A DNA stretch of 40,532 nucleotides from Mesostigma viride (taxonomy: Eukaryota > Streptophyta > Mesostigmatophyceae > Mesostigmatales > Mesostigmataceae), in NCBI GenBank assembly GCA_009746045.1, contig RPFO01000571.1, forward strand, positions 1 through 40,532. Direction: 5' to 3'. Below, piece after piece: positions 1 to 8,176 of the stretch; the stretch's first letter is position 1, and every line of letters starts with the position of its first letter. The notes beneath the pieces were generated by a model. It was not told the DNA's origin. It searched no databases and was given only the letters and a program-made list of their open reading frames with translations. Both the position numbers and the translations under genes were made by a program.

Positions 1-156
1 CGTACCTATGAGGTTTTGTCGGAACGCAGTACGCGAGTCCCGTCGCACAACGTTCCTTTTTAGAAGCACGTCGGGCCGGTCGGAATCGATCGCGGTCGAC
101 GCGACCCAGATGGACAGCACGAGCAGGACCGCGAAGGATAGGTGCGGTAGAATCAT
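1..156 (-). CDS. N-terminal part of a small membrane or secreted protein (runs off the window)
   Basis: An open frame starts at an ATG complementary to 154-156 and stays open for 52 codons to the window edge, so the C-terminus is missing. The first 22 or so residues form a hydrophobic segment (MILPHLSFAVLLVLSIWVAS) that could be a signal peptide or membrane anchor, followed by a basic, polar stretch rich in Arg and Asp. The start is supported by a TATA-like AGTATAAGG on the minus strand about 6 bases upstream (162-169), between this gene and the stop of the next minus-strand gene. I do not recognise the family. Confidence 0.55.
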   Translation of the reverse strand, partial: MILPHLSFAVLLVLSIWVASTAIDSDRPDVLLKRNVVRRDSRTAFRQNLIGT

Positions 157-172
157 CGATCCTTATACTCCC

Positions 173-409
173 TTACGGCGATAATCGCCCGGTCGCGCCC
201 ATTCGCACGCAAAACTTGCGGTTCCACCCCATGGCCTCGAACAAGACGTGGAGCGGCCGCAGAAACCGCCACTTGCAGGAAGACGCCGTTCTCCTTGGCC
301 GCGGACTCCTCGTCGTGTTCTTGTGAAGATGTCGCGCGAGGGCCATGACTCCCGTCATCGCCGCCGACACCACGAGCGCTTCCACGAGCACGACACCGAA
401 GCGAGACAT
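173..409 (-). CDS. Small membrane protein, unknown family
   Basis: This encodes 78 residues with one N-terminal hydrophobic segment (about residues 4-24, FGVVLVEALVVSAAMTGVMAL) followed by a basic, probably cytoplasmic or intravirion tail containing two Cys. The ATG at 409 has a GATACAAT element directly upstream on the minus strand. It is the first of a minus-strand pair with the truncated gene at the window edge, spaced by 16 bases that hold the next TATA-like site. It diverges from the gene starting at 434 with only 24 bases between them. Small one- to four-pass membrane proteins recur throughout the window and may be virion membrane components, but this is inference. Confidence 0.55.
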   Translation of the reverse strand: MSRFGVVLVEALVVSAAMTGVMALARHLHKNTTRSPRPRRTASSCKWRFLRPLHVLFEAMGWNRKFCVRMGATGRLSP

Positions 410-433
410 ATTGTATCATTAGGAAGCGATAAA

Positions 434-982
434 ATGGCCGAGACGATCCAACAGTGGGAACTGGACGTTCTTGCCGCGTGTCTCTCGTCCGAGCCCGACA
501 TTTCCCGCCGGATCCTGTGCGTCATAGGATCAACTGACGCCACGTTCGGGTCGGCGGTCGTGCACGACCCTGTCTCCGCGCTCGTGGACGTCCGTGAGGC
601 GCGGGAATGGACGACCGGACTCGGACAACTGTTGAAAGACGCGTGCAGGTTCCCGCGGTACCGCAAGTACCTGTTTGTTCCGCCGCGACGGGGAAGAGGT
701 CGATCCAAGTACCATCCGGTCCGCGCGTGTTGCGCGGGGTTCGACGTGGAGACGTTCGACATCATGGAAGACCTGTGGAGTCCGTACGGCAGCGCGGCGT
801 ACACAACGCCGCCGTTCGTCGCTCACATGCGATCTCTGTTACGCCGAAAACTGCACGAGGAGACGGACGCGTACGACGCCGAGGTCACGCCAAGCCGTAC
901 ATTCGCGCGGCCGCCAGATCGGCGGTCGACAAGCGCGGGACGCAGAGACGGGCCAGCGATGGGACGGGCCTCGCTGTCCTAG
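434..982 (+). CDS. Hypothetical protein
   Basis: This encodes 182 residues. I chose the ATG at 434 because it follows GCGATAAAATGG, a TATA-like stretch, and because upstream codons are Arg/His-rich noise overlapping the divergent gene. The first about 140 residues look like a normal folded protein (acidic and hydrophobic mix, several Cys, e.g. RACCAGFDVETFDIMEDLW). The last about 35 residues are Arg/Pro/Ser-rich and overlap the 3' end of the opposite-strand gene by 98 bases. That tail may be real, or the true stop may be hidden by a sequence error like those seen elsewhere in the window. No family recognised. Confidence 0.6.
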   Translation: MAETIQQWELDVLAACLSSEPDISRRILCVIGSTDATFGSAVVHDPVSALVDVREAREWTTGLGQLLKDACRFPRYRKYLFVPPRRGRGRSKYHPVRACCAGFDVETFDIMEDLWSPYGSAAYTTPPFVAHMRSLLRRKLHEETDAYDAEVTPSRTFARPPDRRSTSAGRRDGPAMGRASLS

Positions 983-1388
983 CGGCGACGACGGCTTCGG
1001 CGCATTGGTCGGCGACGGTCGCTCGCGTCGCGAGCCTTTGGGACTCCCAGAACCGCCAAAAGGACGCCACGGCGCAGATGTCGTCCGTGACGGCGTTGTA
1101 GTTGTCGCGGGAGTGGTACCTCCTCAAAATCTCCTCGAACCCGTCCTGGAAGGACGCGGTCGCGATGAGAGCTCGCGTCACATACGTCACGAGGTCGACG
1201 GGCGTCGAGCACGTGCGGCAGAGATACTTGAGCATCAGATCGGCGCCGTCCAGAGGCGAGACGCCGACCCGATCGCACGCGAGCGCGAAGTCCGGGACCC
1301 CTCTCTCTCGGACTCTGGACACGTGGCGGAAACGAGGGCGACAAGACGCGCAGACGGAGCGACGGATACAGGACCCGTCACATGTCAT
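885..1388 (-). CDS. Cysteine-rich hypothetical protein, possible zinc-binding
   Basis: This encodes 167 residues from the ATG at 1388; an in-frame ATG at 1460 would add 24 residues but would run through the shared promoter region. The N-terminus is Cys-rich (CDGSCIRRSVCASC) with a further CRTC near residue 57, a spacing compatible with a zinc-binding fold, followed by a mostly helical region (DGFEEILRRYHSRDNYNAVTDD). The 3' end overlaps the convergent gene by 98 bases. The family is not recognised; the zinc-binding idea rests only on Cys pairs. Confidence 0.6.
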   Translation of the reverse strand: MTCDGSCIRRSVCASCRPRFRHVSRVRERGVPDFALACDRVGVSPLDGADLMLKYLCRTCSTPVDLVTYVTRALIATASFQDGFEEILRRYHSRDNYNAVTDDICAVASFWRFWESQRLATRATVADQCAEAVVAARTARPVPSLARLCVPRLSTADLAAARMYGLA

Positions 1389-1465
1389 ATCGGGCTCCTC
1401 GCGAGAAGCGCGGATGTTCGCGCGGATAAAAAGAACGAACCGTATAGTAATACCCCTCACGCATT
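1389..1465. promoter_or_regulatory. Divergent promoter region
   Basis: This 77-base gap separates two divergent starts (1388 minus, 1466 plus). It holds CGTATAGTAATAC at 1441-1453, which reads as a TATA-like element on both strands, and a TTTTTATCC stretch on the minus strand. The same GTATA-type element occurs before many genes in this window. Confidence 0.45.
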
Positions 1466-4400
1466 ATGATGCACACTTGGTTCCGACCCTCGGACGACTT
1501 CCTCATCGGAGGGGTCGTCAACGGGGTGCGCGCTTATGACCCTTGGCACCGTCCGTCCGATCTGGACATGATCAAGAGCGAGGAGGTCGACGTCGCGGAT
1601 TCCGATGACGACGCGCACAAGTCCGTCGTGGCCGGGATGACAGCGACCCACTATACGACGGAAAAAGAACGCATCGACGCCGCGGTCGCTGCCGCGAACG
1701 CAGAGTATAAAAAACAACTCGATGCAATGGAGGAAAAATATCGCAATGAGATGCTTGAAATCGCCGTCCTTGCGCGAACGGAAACAGATGACAAAGTGGA
1801 TGCCGAGCGAGTAAGAGTCACGAAAGAATTCAAGGAAGTTAAACAGCAATTGTTGAATGATCATAACCAACAATTGGCCAGGGTAATGGGAGAGAGAGAC
1901 GATGCCAGGTCCGAAACCGCTCAAACCGCTGAACAATTGAATCGTTTGAAAGAGAGTAACAAAGAGTTTCTTCAGCGCGTTCGTTCGGATATGGAGTCAA
2001 AAAACGCCGAAATCGCGCGTCTCAACGATGCCATAACATCACTAAACACGGAGAAGACATCTCTCGAGAACCACATTGCCGAACTGGAGTTGCAAGCGGC
2101 CAACGGAGAGAAAACCGCGTCGGAAGCGAGGACCGAGAGGGAAGGGTTACAACAACAGTTGGAAGACGTCAAAAATCGTCTAAGCGAGGAAACGGCGAGT
2201 GGCCAGCGACTCCGAGAAGAACTAGAGGCGACGAAACGAGCTGGAGAAGAATTGGTCAAATCGCTAAGAAGAGATTTCGAGGCCGCCCAGAACGACGCAC
2301 AAACTGCTTACAACCAAGAGATAGTACGTCTATTGGATGAGCTGGGAACATTGCATGCCCAAAAAACGAAATCGGAAGAGGATGCCAAAGCGGGTATCGA
2401 AAAGGCGATAGAGGAAAAGAGGCGAGAGTTAGAAGAACTTCGAATCACGCACGAGCGCATAATGGGAGAACGAGAGGCTCGTTACGAAACAACCATCCGT
2501 CAAATCGAGGAGAGGAACCGCGAGGCGTCGGACCAGGCGGCCGCGTTGGAGACCGAGTTACGAGATGAGATTTATAGACTTGGGGAGTTGAGCAACGACA
2601 TGAAAGATACCATACAAACCATGATCCAACGACATGCGGATGCAACCAATAATACAATGAATGAGATCAGAGATCTCAAGAGAACATTATCAGGGTTGGA
2701 AGCGGAGAAGGAATCGCTCGCAGGAGAGATCCGCATATTAAGACACAACGTATTACTGAACGAAGCGGAAAGGGGGGAGATGGAAATACTGTTTGCACGT
2801 ATGAAAACAAAAATTATAGAATCCGAAAATACAAGAGAACGGTTAAAAGTGACCGAGATTGCATTATTGTCGCACAACGAACAGTTACAGGCGGAGTTGA
2901 GCGAGATTAAGAACGAACTCGAAACCCGCGTGTCAGCATACGAAGCGGAGATGATACGCGTACACGATAGCCATACGTTGACGCTTACAGAAAAAACGGA
3001 GGAGATCGAGCGTTTAAATGCTGACAAGGTTGAACTGTCAACACAGTACGCGGCAGTGACCAAAGAATTGGAGAACGCACGCGCAGAGTATAACGATCTC
3101 CGATCGGAACTGGGCGCGTCTCGAGAAGAACACGCGGCCGAGTTGAAAAGAGTCCGAGAGGAGGCAGAGGAACAAACGCGCACGGCGAATGGCGCGCTCG
3201 AAACTCTTCAACAGAAACACGATATGCTTTCGAGCGTTAAAGAAGGTTTGGAATCACAATTGGGGCAGCTTAAACGACAATTGGAAACGTCTAGCGCCGA
3301 GACGGCCACTAGAATCGCGGAAAAGATCCAGGACGTAGAAGAAGCCAAAAACATGATACAGACAAGAGATAGGCAACTCGATGAACAAGGTCGTCTGCTG
3401 CGAGAAGCGATGGAGAGACAACGTCAGAGCGACGATACCATAGTTCGCCTACAAAACGAAAAGCAGGCGATGGAAGCTAAGGAGGAGGACATGATCAAGA
3501 AGAACAATGAACTCAATAAACAGACCGAAGATTTGACAAGGAAAATCAAGGATAACGAAAATAAAATGGATGGGGTCAAGAAACGCATGAGAGAACTTCT
3601 ACAAACAAGAAATGACGAATCGTCCACGCGGATAACCCATATAAGCCAGGAAAAGCAACAAATCGAGCAGGAATATAATACATTGAAGGAGCTACACAAA
3701 AAACTACGGGACAAAACGATAATCTTCAAACGCAGCTACAGAAAGCCGGAAAGGAACAAGACACGTTACTACGCGACCTCGAAAAGTATAAGATCGCGGC
3801 TCATGCGATAATCGAAGCCGAGTCCCAAGAACTCGATACTTCGCGGGATAGAATCAAGGCACTCGAAACGGGGTTGGAAACCGCGCGAAAGGTATTCGAG
3901 GACTTTTCCATCCCTCGCGTCGACGACCTCATCGAAGTGAACGATATTATCAGGAGTTGGGAATATGTAGTGAGGAGTGGTCACAATGACACAACCAAGG
4001 TATTAGATAGGTTAAAAGAGTTGCAAGAGGCACTGACTAACCAGATTAGAGACTCCATGCGCGGTTATTTCAAACCCGATAGGAAGTCACAAAAGGACAA
4101 AACAAAACAAAAAACCTTGATCAATCGAGGGATCAAGGCGCTAGCTATCATTGCGCCATTGCTGTTACAAGCGGCGGCTTCGAGCATGGGCATGGGAGGT
4201 TCAGCACCTGCGGTGGCTAGCACTTTCACGGGGCTCCAAAACGCCGCGACGTCCGTTTTAGGGAATTTGAGCCCCACACCTAACTACGCCCCTGGCGCGC
4301 ATCAACATCCCGTGACAGGACCTCCGGCTCGTCTGCAAGACGATAGAGGAAAAGCGGTCATGCAACCCGTACAAGAAACCCCGCCTCAATCGCACAATCC

Positions 4401-5085
4401 GTTTTTTACCCAACTCGCAATCCCTCACAATCCCACAACCCCGTTCGAGCCCCTGGCCACAACGGGAGTGCCGCAATGGGTCATCCAACGGGTCCAAGAA
4501 AACCGACATGCAGAAGTAATTAAAGAACTCCGACGAAGGGCTATTCGTCTAGGAGTCATAAGGGGATCCCGTCAAGAGCTGTCAAAGATTGCGAAAAGCG
4601 AGAACGCCGATACGGCATCAGCAACGCCTCCTTCGAATGGAGCGGGCCCGTCCTCGGCTGTAGCCACGGGTGTGACACGGGGGTGGCAGACGGGGAGACG
4701 AATGGGAGGCAATTTTAACCAAGTGGATCCCACAGCGGAAGGAGTGAGGAGTGTTAGTCTCATCACAGATCCACGGGCTAGAGAAGAGATGGTCAGGAGC
4801 TTGTTGGAATGGTTGTACACGCACACACCTGGCCTCGGAGATGTCGCAGAGGGGGCGCGACGAATCCAACCTTACGTGATGGGCATCGTCGATAGGGACC
4901 CAGCACAAATAGCTCAAGCGGTAGCACTTGACGTGGCTACCGCACAAGCCGATAGGGCATTGAGTTACGCGCAACAGGATTATCCACGCTTGGTGGCCAC
5001 GTTGCGAGCGGCTATGCCTTATCTAAGGACACTGGGCGAGACGGCATCCATCATTCAAACCGTTCAAGGTTTGGTAAAGCTATAA
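1466..5085 (+). CDS. Giant coiled-coil protein (one frameshift)
   Basis: The frame opened at 1466 runs to about 3716 and continues in the next frame to 5085. One missing base in the A-run at 3713-3716 reconciles the two, giving about 1206 residues. After a short GC-rich N-terminal part (about 55 residues) the protein is an almost continuous heptad-type coiled coil to about residue 870, rich in Glu, Lys, Gln, Arg and Leu with few prolines, resembling SMC, golgin or tropomyosin-type rods. The C-terminal third differs: a hydrophobic Ala/Gly segment (IKALAIIAPLLLQAAASS), a Pro-rich linker, and a final helical domain. It has no ATPase motifs, so it is not SMC itself. The coding DNA is visibly more AT-rich than its neighbours. 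Its job may be structural, in the virion or the viral factory; this is inference. The 3' end overlaps the convergent NifS-like gene by 35 bases. Confidence 0.8.
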
Positions 5086-6214
5086 TCCGGATCAAATGCG
5101 CGACTTCCTCTGCCGTCGTATACGCGCTCAACCCGATGCGGACCGTGCCCATCTCCAGTTTCCTCGGCAGTCCGATGGCCTTCAGCGTCTCGCTGCGCCG
5201 CTTCAGATGACACGCCGACCCGGTCGAGATCGCGATCCCCCGTTTCGCCAACCGGGCGACGAGCGCGCGCGAACTGCGAACGGGAAGAGCGGCGCTCACC
5301 AGGTTCGGCAGGCGCCACTTCTCGTCCTTCGGCCCGTGGACGACCGCGCCCGTCTTCTCCAGATCCGCCACGAGGCGTCCTCTCAGAGCCCGGATGCGCG
5401 CCACGTCCCTCCTCTCGTGGCGGCGGTTGACGCGCACGGCCTCCGCGAGCGCCGCGATCAGTGGCGGCGACTCCGTCCCGGGCCGCACGGCCCTCTCCTG
5501 TCCCCCGCCGTACGTGAGAGGGGCCAGACACGAAGGAGACTTGCGGAGGACCAGCGCGCCCACGCCCTTGACCGAATGGATCTTGTGGCCGGACACGACG
5601 AAGCTGTCCAGGCATCGAAACCCCTTGAGCGGGAACTTACCGGCCGCCTGCGTGGTGTCCGAGTGGAAATGGACGCGATCCCCGATGACACGCCGGATGG
5701 CGCACAGATCCTGGATCGTGCCGATCTCGTTGTTAGCGTAGATGATGCTCGCGAGCTTCACGCGCGATCCGTACTTGTCGACGGCCTCCCGGAGCGCCTC
5801 CATCTTCACGAACCCCTCCGCGTCCACGGGCAGCCGCACGATCGTGATCTTGTCCCCGTGTTCCTTCTTCAGATGCTCCAACGGCTTGATGCCCGCCGGG
5901 TGCTCGATCGCCGACGTCAGCACGACGCCCTCGAACCCGTGTTTCTCCATGACGCCCTGCAACACGATGTTCATGCTCTCCGTGGCCCCCGACGTGAACA
6001 GGACGGACCGGACGGGGACGCGCAGATCGCGCGCGATGTCGGCCCGCGCCTTCTCGACGAGGGAGCGGGAAACCTTGCCGATCTCGTGGGAGGAGGACGG
6101 GTTACCGTACGTCTCCGCGACCCTGCGAAACACGTCCAACACGCAAGGATGCGGCCGTGTCGTCGAATTGTTATCCAGATAGATCTCCTTTCTCGCTTTC
6201 ATGCGCCTTTCCAT
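5051..6214 (-). CDS. NifS-like cysteine desulfurase (class V aminotransferase fold)
   Basis: This encodes 387 residues from the ATG at 6214 (a second ATG at 6202 is possible). It carries the complete set of PLP-dependent cysteine desulfurase motifs: YLDNNSTT near the N-terminus, SGATESMN (about residue 75), AIEHPAG (about 102), NNEIGT (about 162), HSDTTQAAGK (about 184), the PLP-lysine motif SGHKIHSVKG with Lys211, GGGQERAVRPGT, and the sulfur-carrying loop STGSACHLKRRS with Cys335. Family members remove sulfur from cysteine as a protein persulfide for Fe-S clusters or tRNA thiolation. All key residues are present and the length is normal, so it is probably an active enzyme. NifS-like proteins occur in a few other large DNA viruses. 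No scaffold or acceptor partner is visible nearby, so the sulfur acceptor is unknown. Confidence 0.92.
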   Translation of the reverse strand: MERRMKARKEIYLDNNSTTRPHPCVLDVFRRVAETYGNPSSSHEIGKVSRSLVEKARADIARDLRVPVRSVLFTSGATESMNIVLQGVMEKHGFEGVVLTSAIEHPAGIKPLEHLKKEHGDKITIVRLPVDAEGFVKMEALREAVDKYGSRVKLASIIYANNEIGTIQDLCAIRRVIGDRVHFHSDTTQAAGKFPLKGFRCLDSFVVSGHKIHSVKGVGALVLRKSPSCLAPLTYGGGQERAVRPGTESPPLIAALAEAVRVNRRHERRDVARIRALRGRLVADLEKTGAVVHGPKDEKWRLPNLVSAALPVRSSRALVARLAKRGIAISTGSACHLKRRSETLKAIGLPRKLEMGTVRIGLSAYTTAEEVAHLIRIIALPNLERFE

Positions 6215-6310
6215 AGTAGCAGCCACGCAAATAATGTGCGGATACCTTTCCTCGTGTCGTTCCTCTCGTAGGTTCGTTCGGCGAGACGAGAAAAAGATCC
6301 AGGGGATGGG

Positions 6311-6317
6311 TATAAAA
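6311..6317 (+). promoter_or_regulatory. TATA box
   Basis: A canonical TATAAAA lies 12 bases before the ATG at 6330 in the short divergent region after the NifS-like gene start. It supports 6330 rather than the in-frame ATG at 6306, which lies upstream of the box. Confidence 0.5.
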
Positions 6318-6329
6318 GCACGAGACGAG

Positions 6330-7044
6330 ATGGGTAAGATCGTCGTGAAACCAGACACCAGCGCCGTCGCGGCCCCCGCCGCTCCCGTCGTCGAGACCAA
6401 GTCCCGCAAGAGGACCCGACGGTCCGCGGCCAAGACCGAGGTGGAGAACCTCGACGTCGTCGATATGGGTGTCATGAAAGAGACCCCGCGCGCCACCACC
6501 GCCCCCTCTCCCTCCCCCGCGCCCGCTCCCCCCCACCCGCACTCGGGTCGGACGTGGAACCCTTCTCGATCCCCAACACGCTGGCGGAGAGCCACATCGC
6601 ATTTCTCCGGAGGAAGGCGGACGGCGCCGTCCACGTCGGCGCGCTGTTGTCCGCTCTTGGGGCAAAGTCCGAGGACGTGTTCGGGACGGACTCTTCCTGG
6701 ATCGCGCCCGAGGCGGTCGTGAAGGCGATGAAGAGCGACAAGCGCATGCGTCCGTTGCACGAGGCGTTCTCGGAGTCGATCGCCGTGCTCGAAGATCTGG
6801 AGGCGGACAAGGAGAACGACGTCCCGTTCCGCTGCGTCGACTTCTTGAAGGCCCGATACGGCCACGGAAACTTCGACGCCACGCACCTGATCCAGTTCGG
6901 GGGGCGGTGTACAAGGAGTACAAGAAGACGCACGGAACCGAACCCCCCACCCGCGAAAACAATGGGTACAAACTGTACTTCCGACGGGACATCCCCGTCA
7001 TGCAGAGGGCCTTTGACGAGTGGCCTCAGCGACTGCTCGGTTGA
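6330..7044 (+). CDS. Hypothetical protein with disordered N-terminus (two frameshifts)
   Basis: Three successive frames make one gene. The breaks are in the seven-C run at 6528-6534 and the six-G run at 6899-6904, and each is explained by one missing base, giving about 238 residues. Residues 1-70 are low complexity and disordered (Lys/Arg patch SRKRTRRS, then Pro/Ser/Ala). The rest appears to be a folded, mostly helical domain of about 160 residues ending in YKLYF and FDEWPQRLLG. I do not recognise the family. The basic N-terminus would fit a nucleic-acid-associated or nuclear protein, but nothing else supports that. Confidence 0.6.
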
Positions 7045-7134
7045 TCGATCCTATCCTACCGTGAAATGAGAAAACATGCGTTCCGACGTGAACGAACCTC
7101 TAATTTTATTCATGAATATGTAATAATAAAGAAC

Positions 7135-7464
7135 ATGGTCGGACTCCTCCCATTACTCACACTCGTTTCCGGCGCGGTCGGGATCGGCGGCGCGTCCGCC
7201 GCGTGGCACTTGGATAGTAGGAGTCGAGACGCGCCGCGGATCCTCCGAGAGATGGAACTCCGCGAACGTAAAGAAGGCACGACGCCTCGGTCGCAGATGG
7301 AGAGGGACGAAGGGATCCGATCCGCGCAGGAGGAGTTTGATAGGAAGCGAGCGACGTCCGCGACGATCGCGATCGCCGCCTTTTCGATATGCGCTGTCAC
7401 CGGATACCTGTATTGGTACCAGAAGCACGGACCTCGCGCTCCCGCGTACGCGGGCTGGACTTAA
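7135..7464 (+). CDS. Two-pass small membrane protein
   Basis: This encodes 109 residues from the ATG at 7135. It has a hydrophobic Gly/Ala-rich N-terminal segment (residues 2-24), a charged Arg/Glu-rich central loop (about 25-72), and a second hydrophobic segment (about 73-93, SATIAIAAFSICAVTGYLYW). The long upstream extension of the frame lacks a good start context and passes through an AT-rich leader (TTTTATTCATGAATATGTAATAATAAAG, 7103-7130), which probably holds the promoter. The stop codon overlaps the stop of the convergent membrane-protein gene. It starts a cluster of small membrane proteins at 7.1-8.1 kb. Confidence 0.65.
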   Translation: MVGLLPLLTLVSGAVGIGGASAAWHLDSRSRDAPRILREMELRERKEGTTPRSQMERDEGIRSAQEEFDRKRATSATIAIAAFSICAVTGYLYWYQKHGPRAPAYAGWT

Positions 7465-7763
7465 CGACGGAACGCGGACCATGCGCCCACGAAGGCGGCG
7501 AACCCGATGACAGACGCGCCCGCCATCTTGGCGTACCTCTTTCCGCCGGTGGCGGTGCTCGGGAACATGCCGGCGATCAGAGAGTCGGTCGCCGTGAACA
7601 CGCTCAGACCCATCATGACCGCGAGCGTGACGGCGAACATGGGCGCGAGCTTGCCGTCCTCGCGCACGAACCCGACCTTCTTGGCGGTCGCGGAGGCGGC
7701 GTCTCCGACGGACTCGGTGACCTTGTTGGCGACGTCCACGGGTGCGGTGATCACGCTCGCCAT
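7461..7763 (-). CDS. Two-pass small membrane protein
   Basis: This encodes 100 residues. A polar, amphipathic N-terminus (about 40 residues, Val/Ala/Thr-rich) precedes two hydrophobic segments (about 42-66, APMFAVTLAVMMGLSVFTA, and about 78-96, KMAGASVIGFAAFVGAWSAF). The start at 7763 has AGTTAGTATATC 9 bases upstream on the minus strand (7772-7783), matching the recurrent TATA-like element. It lies downstream of, and on the same strand as, the three-pass membrane gene starting at 8134. Probable membrane component of virion or factory; family not recognised. Confidence 0.65.
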   Translation of the reverse strand: MASVITAPVDVANKVTESVGDAASATAKKVGFVREDGKLAPMFAVTLAVMMGLSVFTATDSLIAGMFPSTATGGKRYAKMAGASVIGFAAFVGAWSAFRR

Positions 7764-7804
7764 CCGGAATGCGATATACTAACTCCTTCGACTTTTTTTT
7801 CGTC

Positions 7805-8134
7805 TCATACGAGCAGGGCCACGTAGTAGCTGCCGTACAAGACCGCGGCCATGACGAGGACGTTGAACCACCCGATGGCCGTCTTCAGACCCGACATCCC
7901 GCCCTTGAGGAAGTTGTCGGTCATCGACACACACACGGCGGCCGCGAGCGCGCCCATGTTCAAGCCGTACCGCTCGCTCTTCACCTTCTCGCGCGCCTTG
8001 GCCCCCATGAGCGGGAACGCCAGGATCAGGGCGTAGGTGAAACTCTGCATCCGCAGGATGTGCATGGCGTCCTGGGTGAGATCGCCTGGCGTCAGCAGAG
8101 CCTTGAAGCCGGAGAGGATTTCGGATCCGGACAT
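7805..8134 (-). CDS. Three-pass small membrane protein
   Basis: This encodes 109 residues with hydrophobic segments at about 33-48 (FTYALILAFPLMGA), 60-72 (MGALAAAVCVSM) and 87-108 (IGWFNVLVMAAVLYGSYYVALLV). The ATG at 8134 is preceded on the minus strand by GTATAC at 8136-8141, one base from the start codon, which is unusually close for a TATA element and suggests a very short or leaderless 5' end. It is divergent from the transferase-like gene at 8177. Family not recognised. Confidence 0.65.
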   Translation of the reverse strand: MSGSEILSGFKALLTPGDLTQDAMHILRMQSFTYALILAFPLMGAKAREKVKSERYGLNMGALAAAVCVSMTDNFLKGGMSGLKTAIGWFNVLVMAAVLYGSYYVALLV

Positions 8135-8176
8135 GGTATACACGGTACAGCGAAAAAAAAAACGCTCGGCATAGGT

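Noticed and set aside
1640-4100. SMC or Rad50-type ATPase
   Set aside because: The rod resembles the coiled coil of such proteins, but neither Walker A nor signature motifs are present at either end.
5096-6271. Plus-strand open frame of 391 codons
   Set aside because: It is antisense to the NifS-like gene, which has all its catalytic motifs; the plus frame is Arg/His/Asp-rich noise.
7769-8176. N-terminal extension of the first transferase frame
   Set aside because: It overlaps a clear minus-strand membrane gene and its promoter, and the sequence is His/Arg-rich noise; the ATG at 8177 is preferred.
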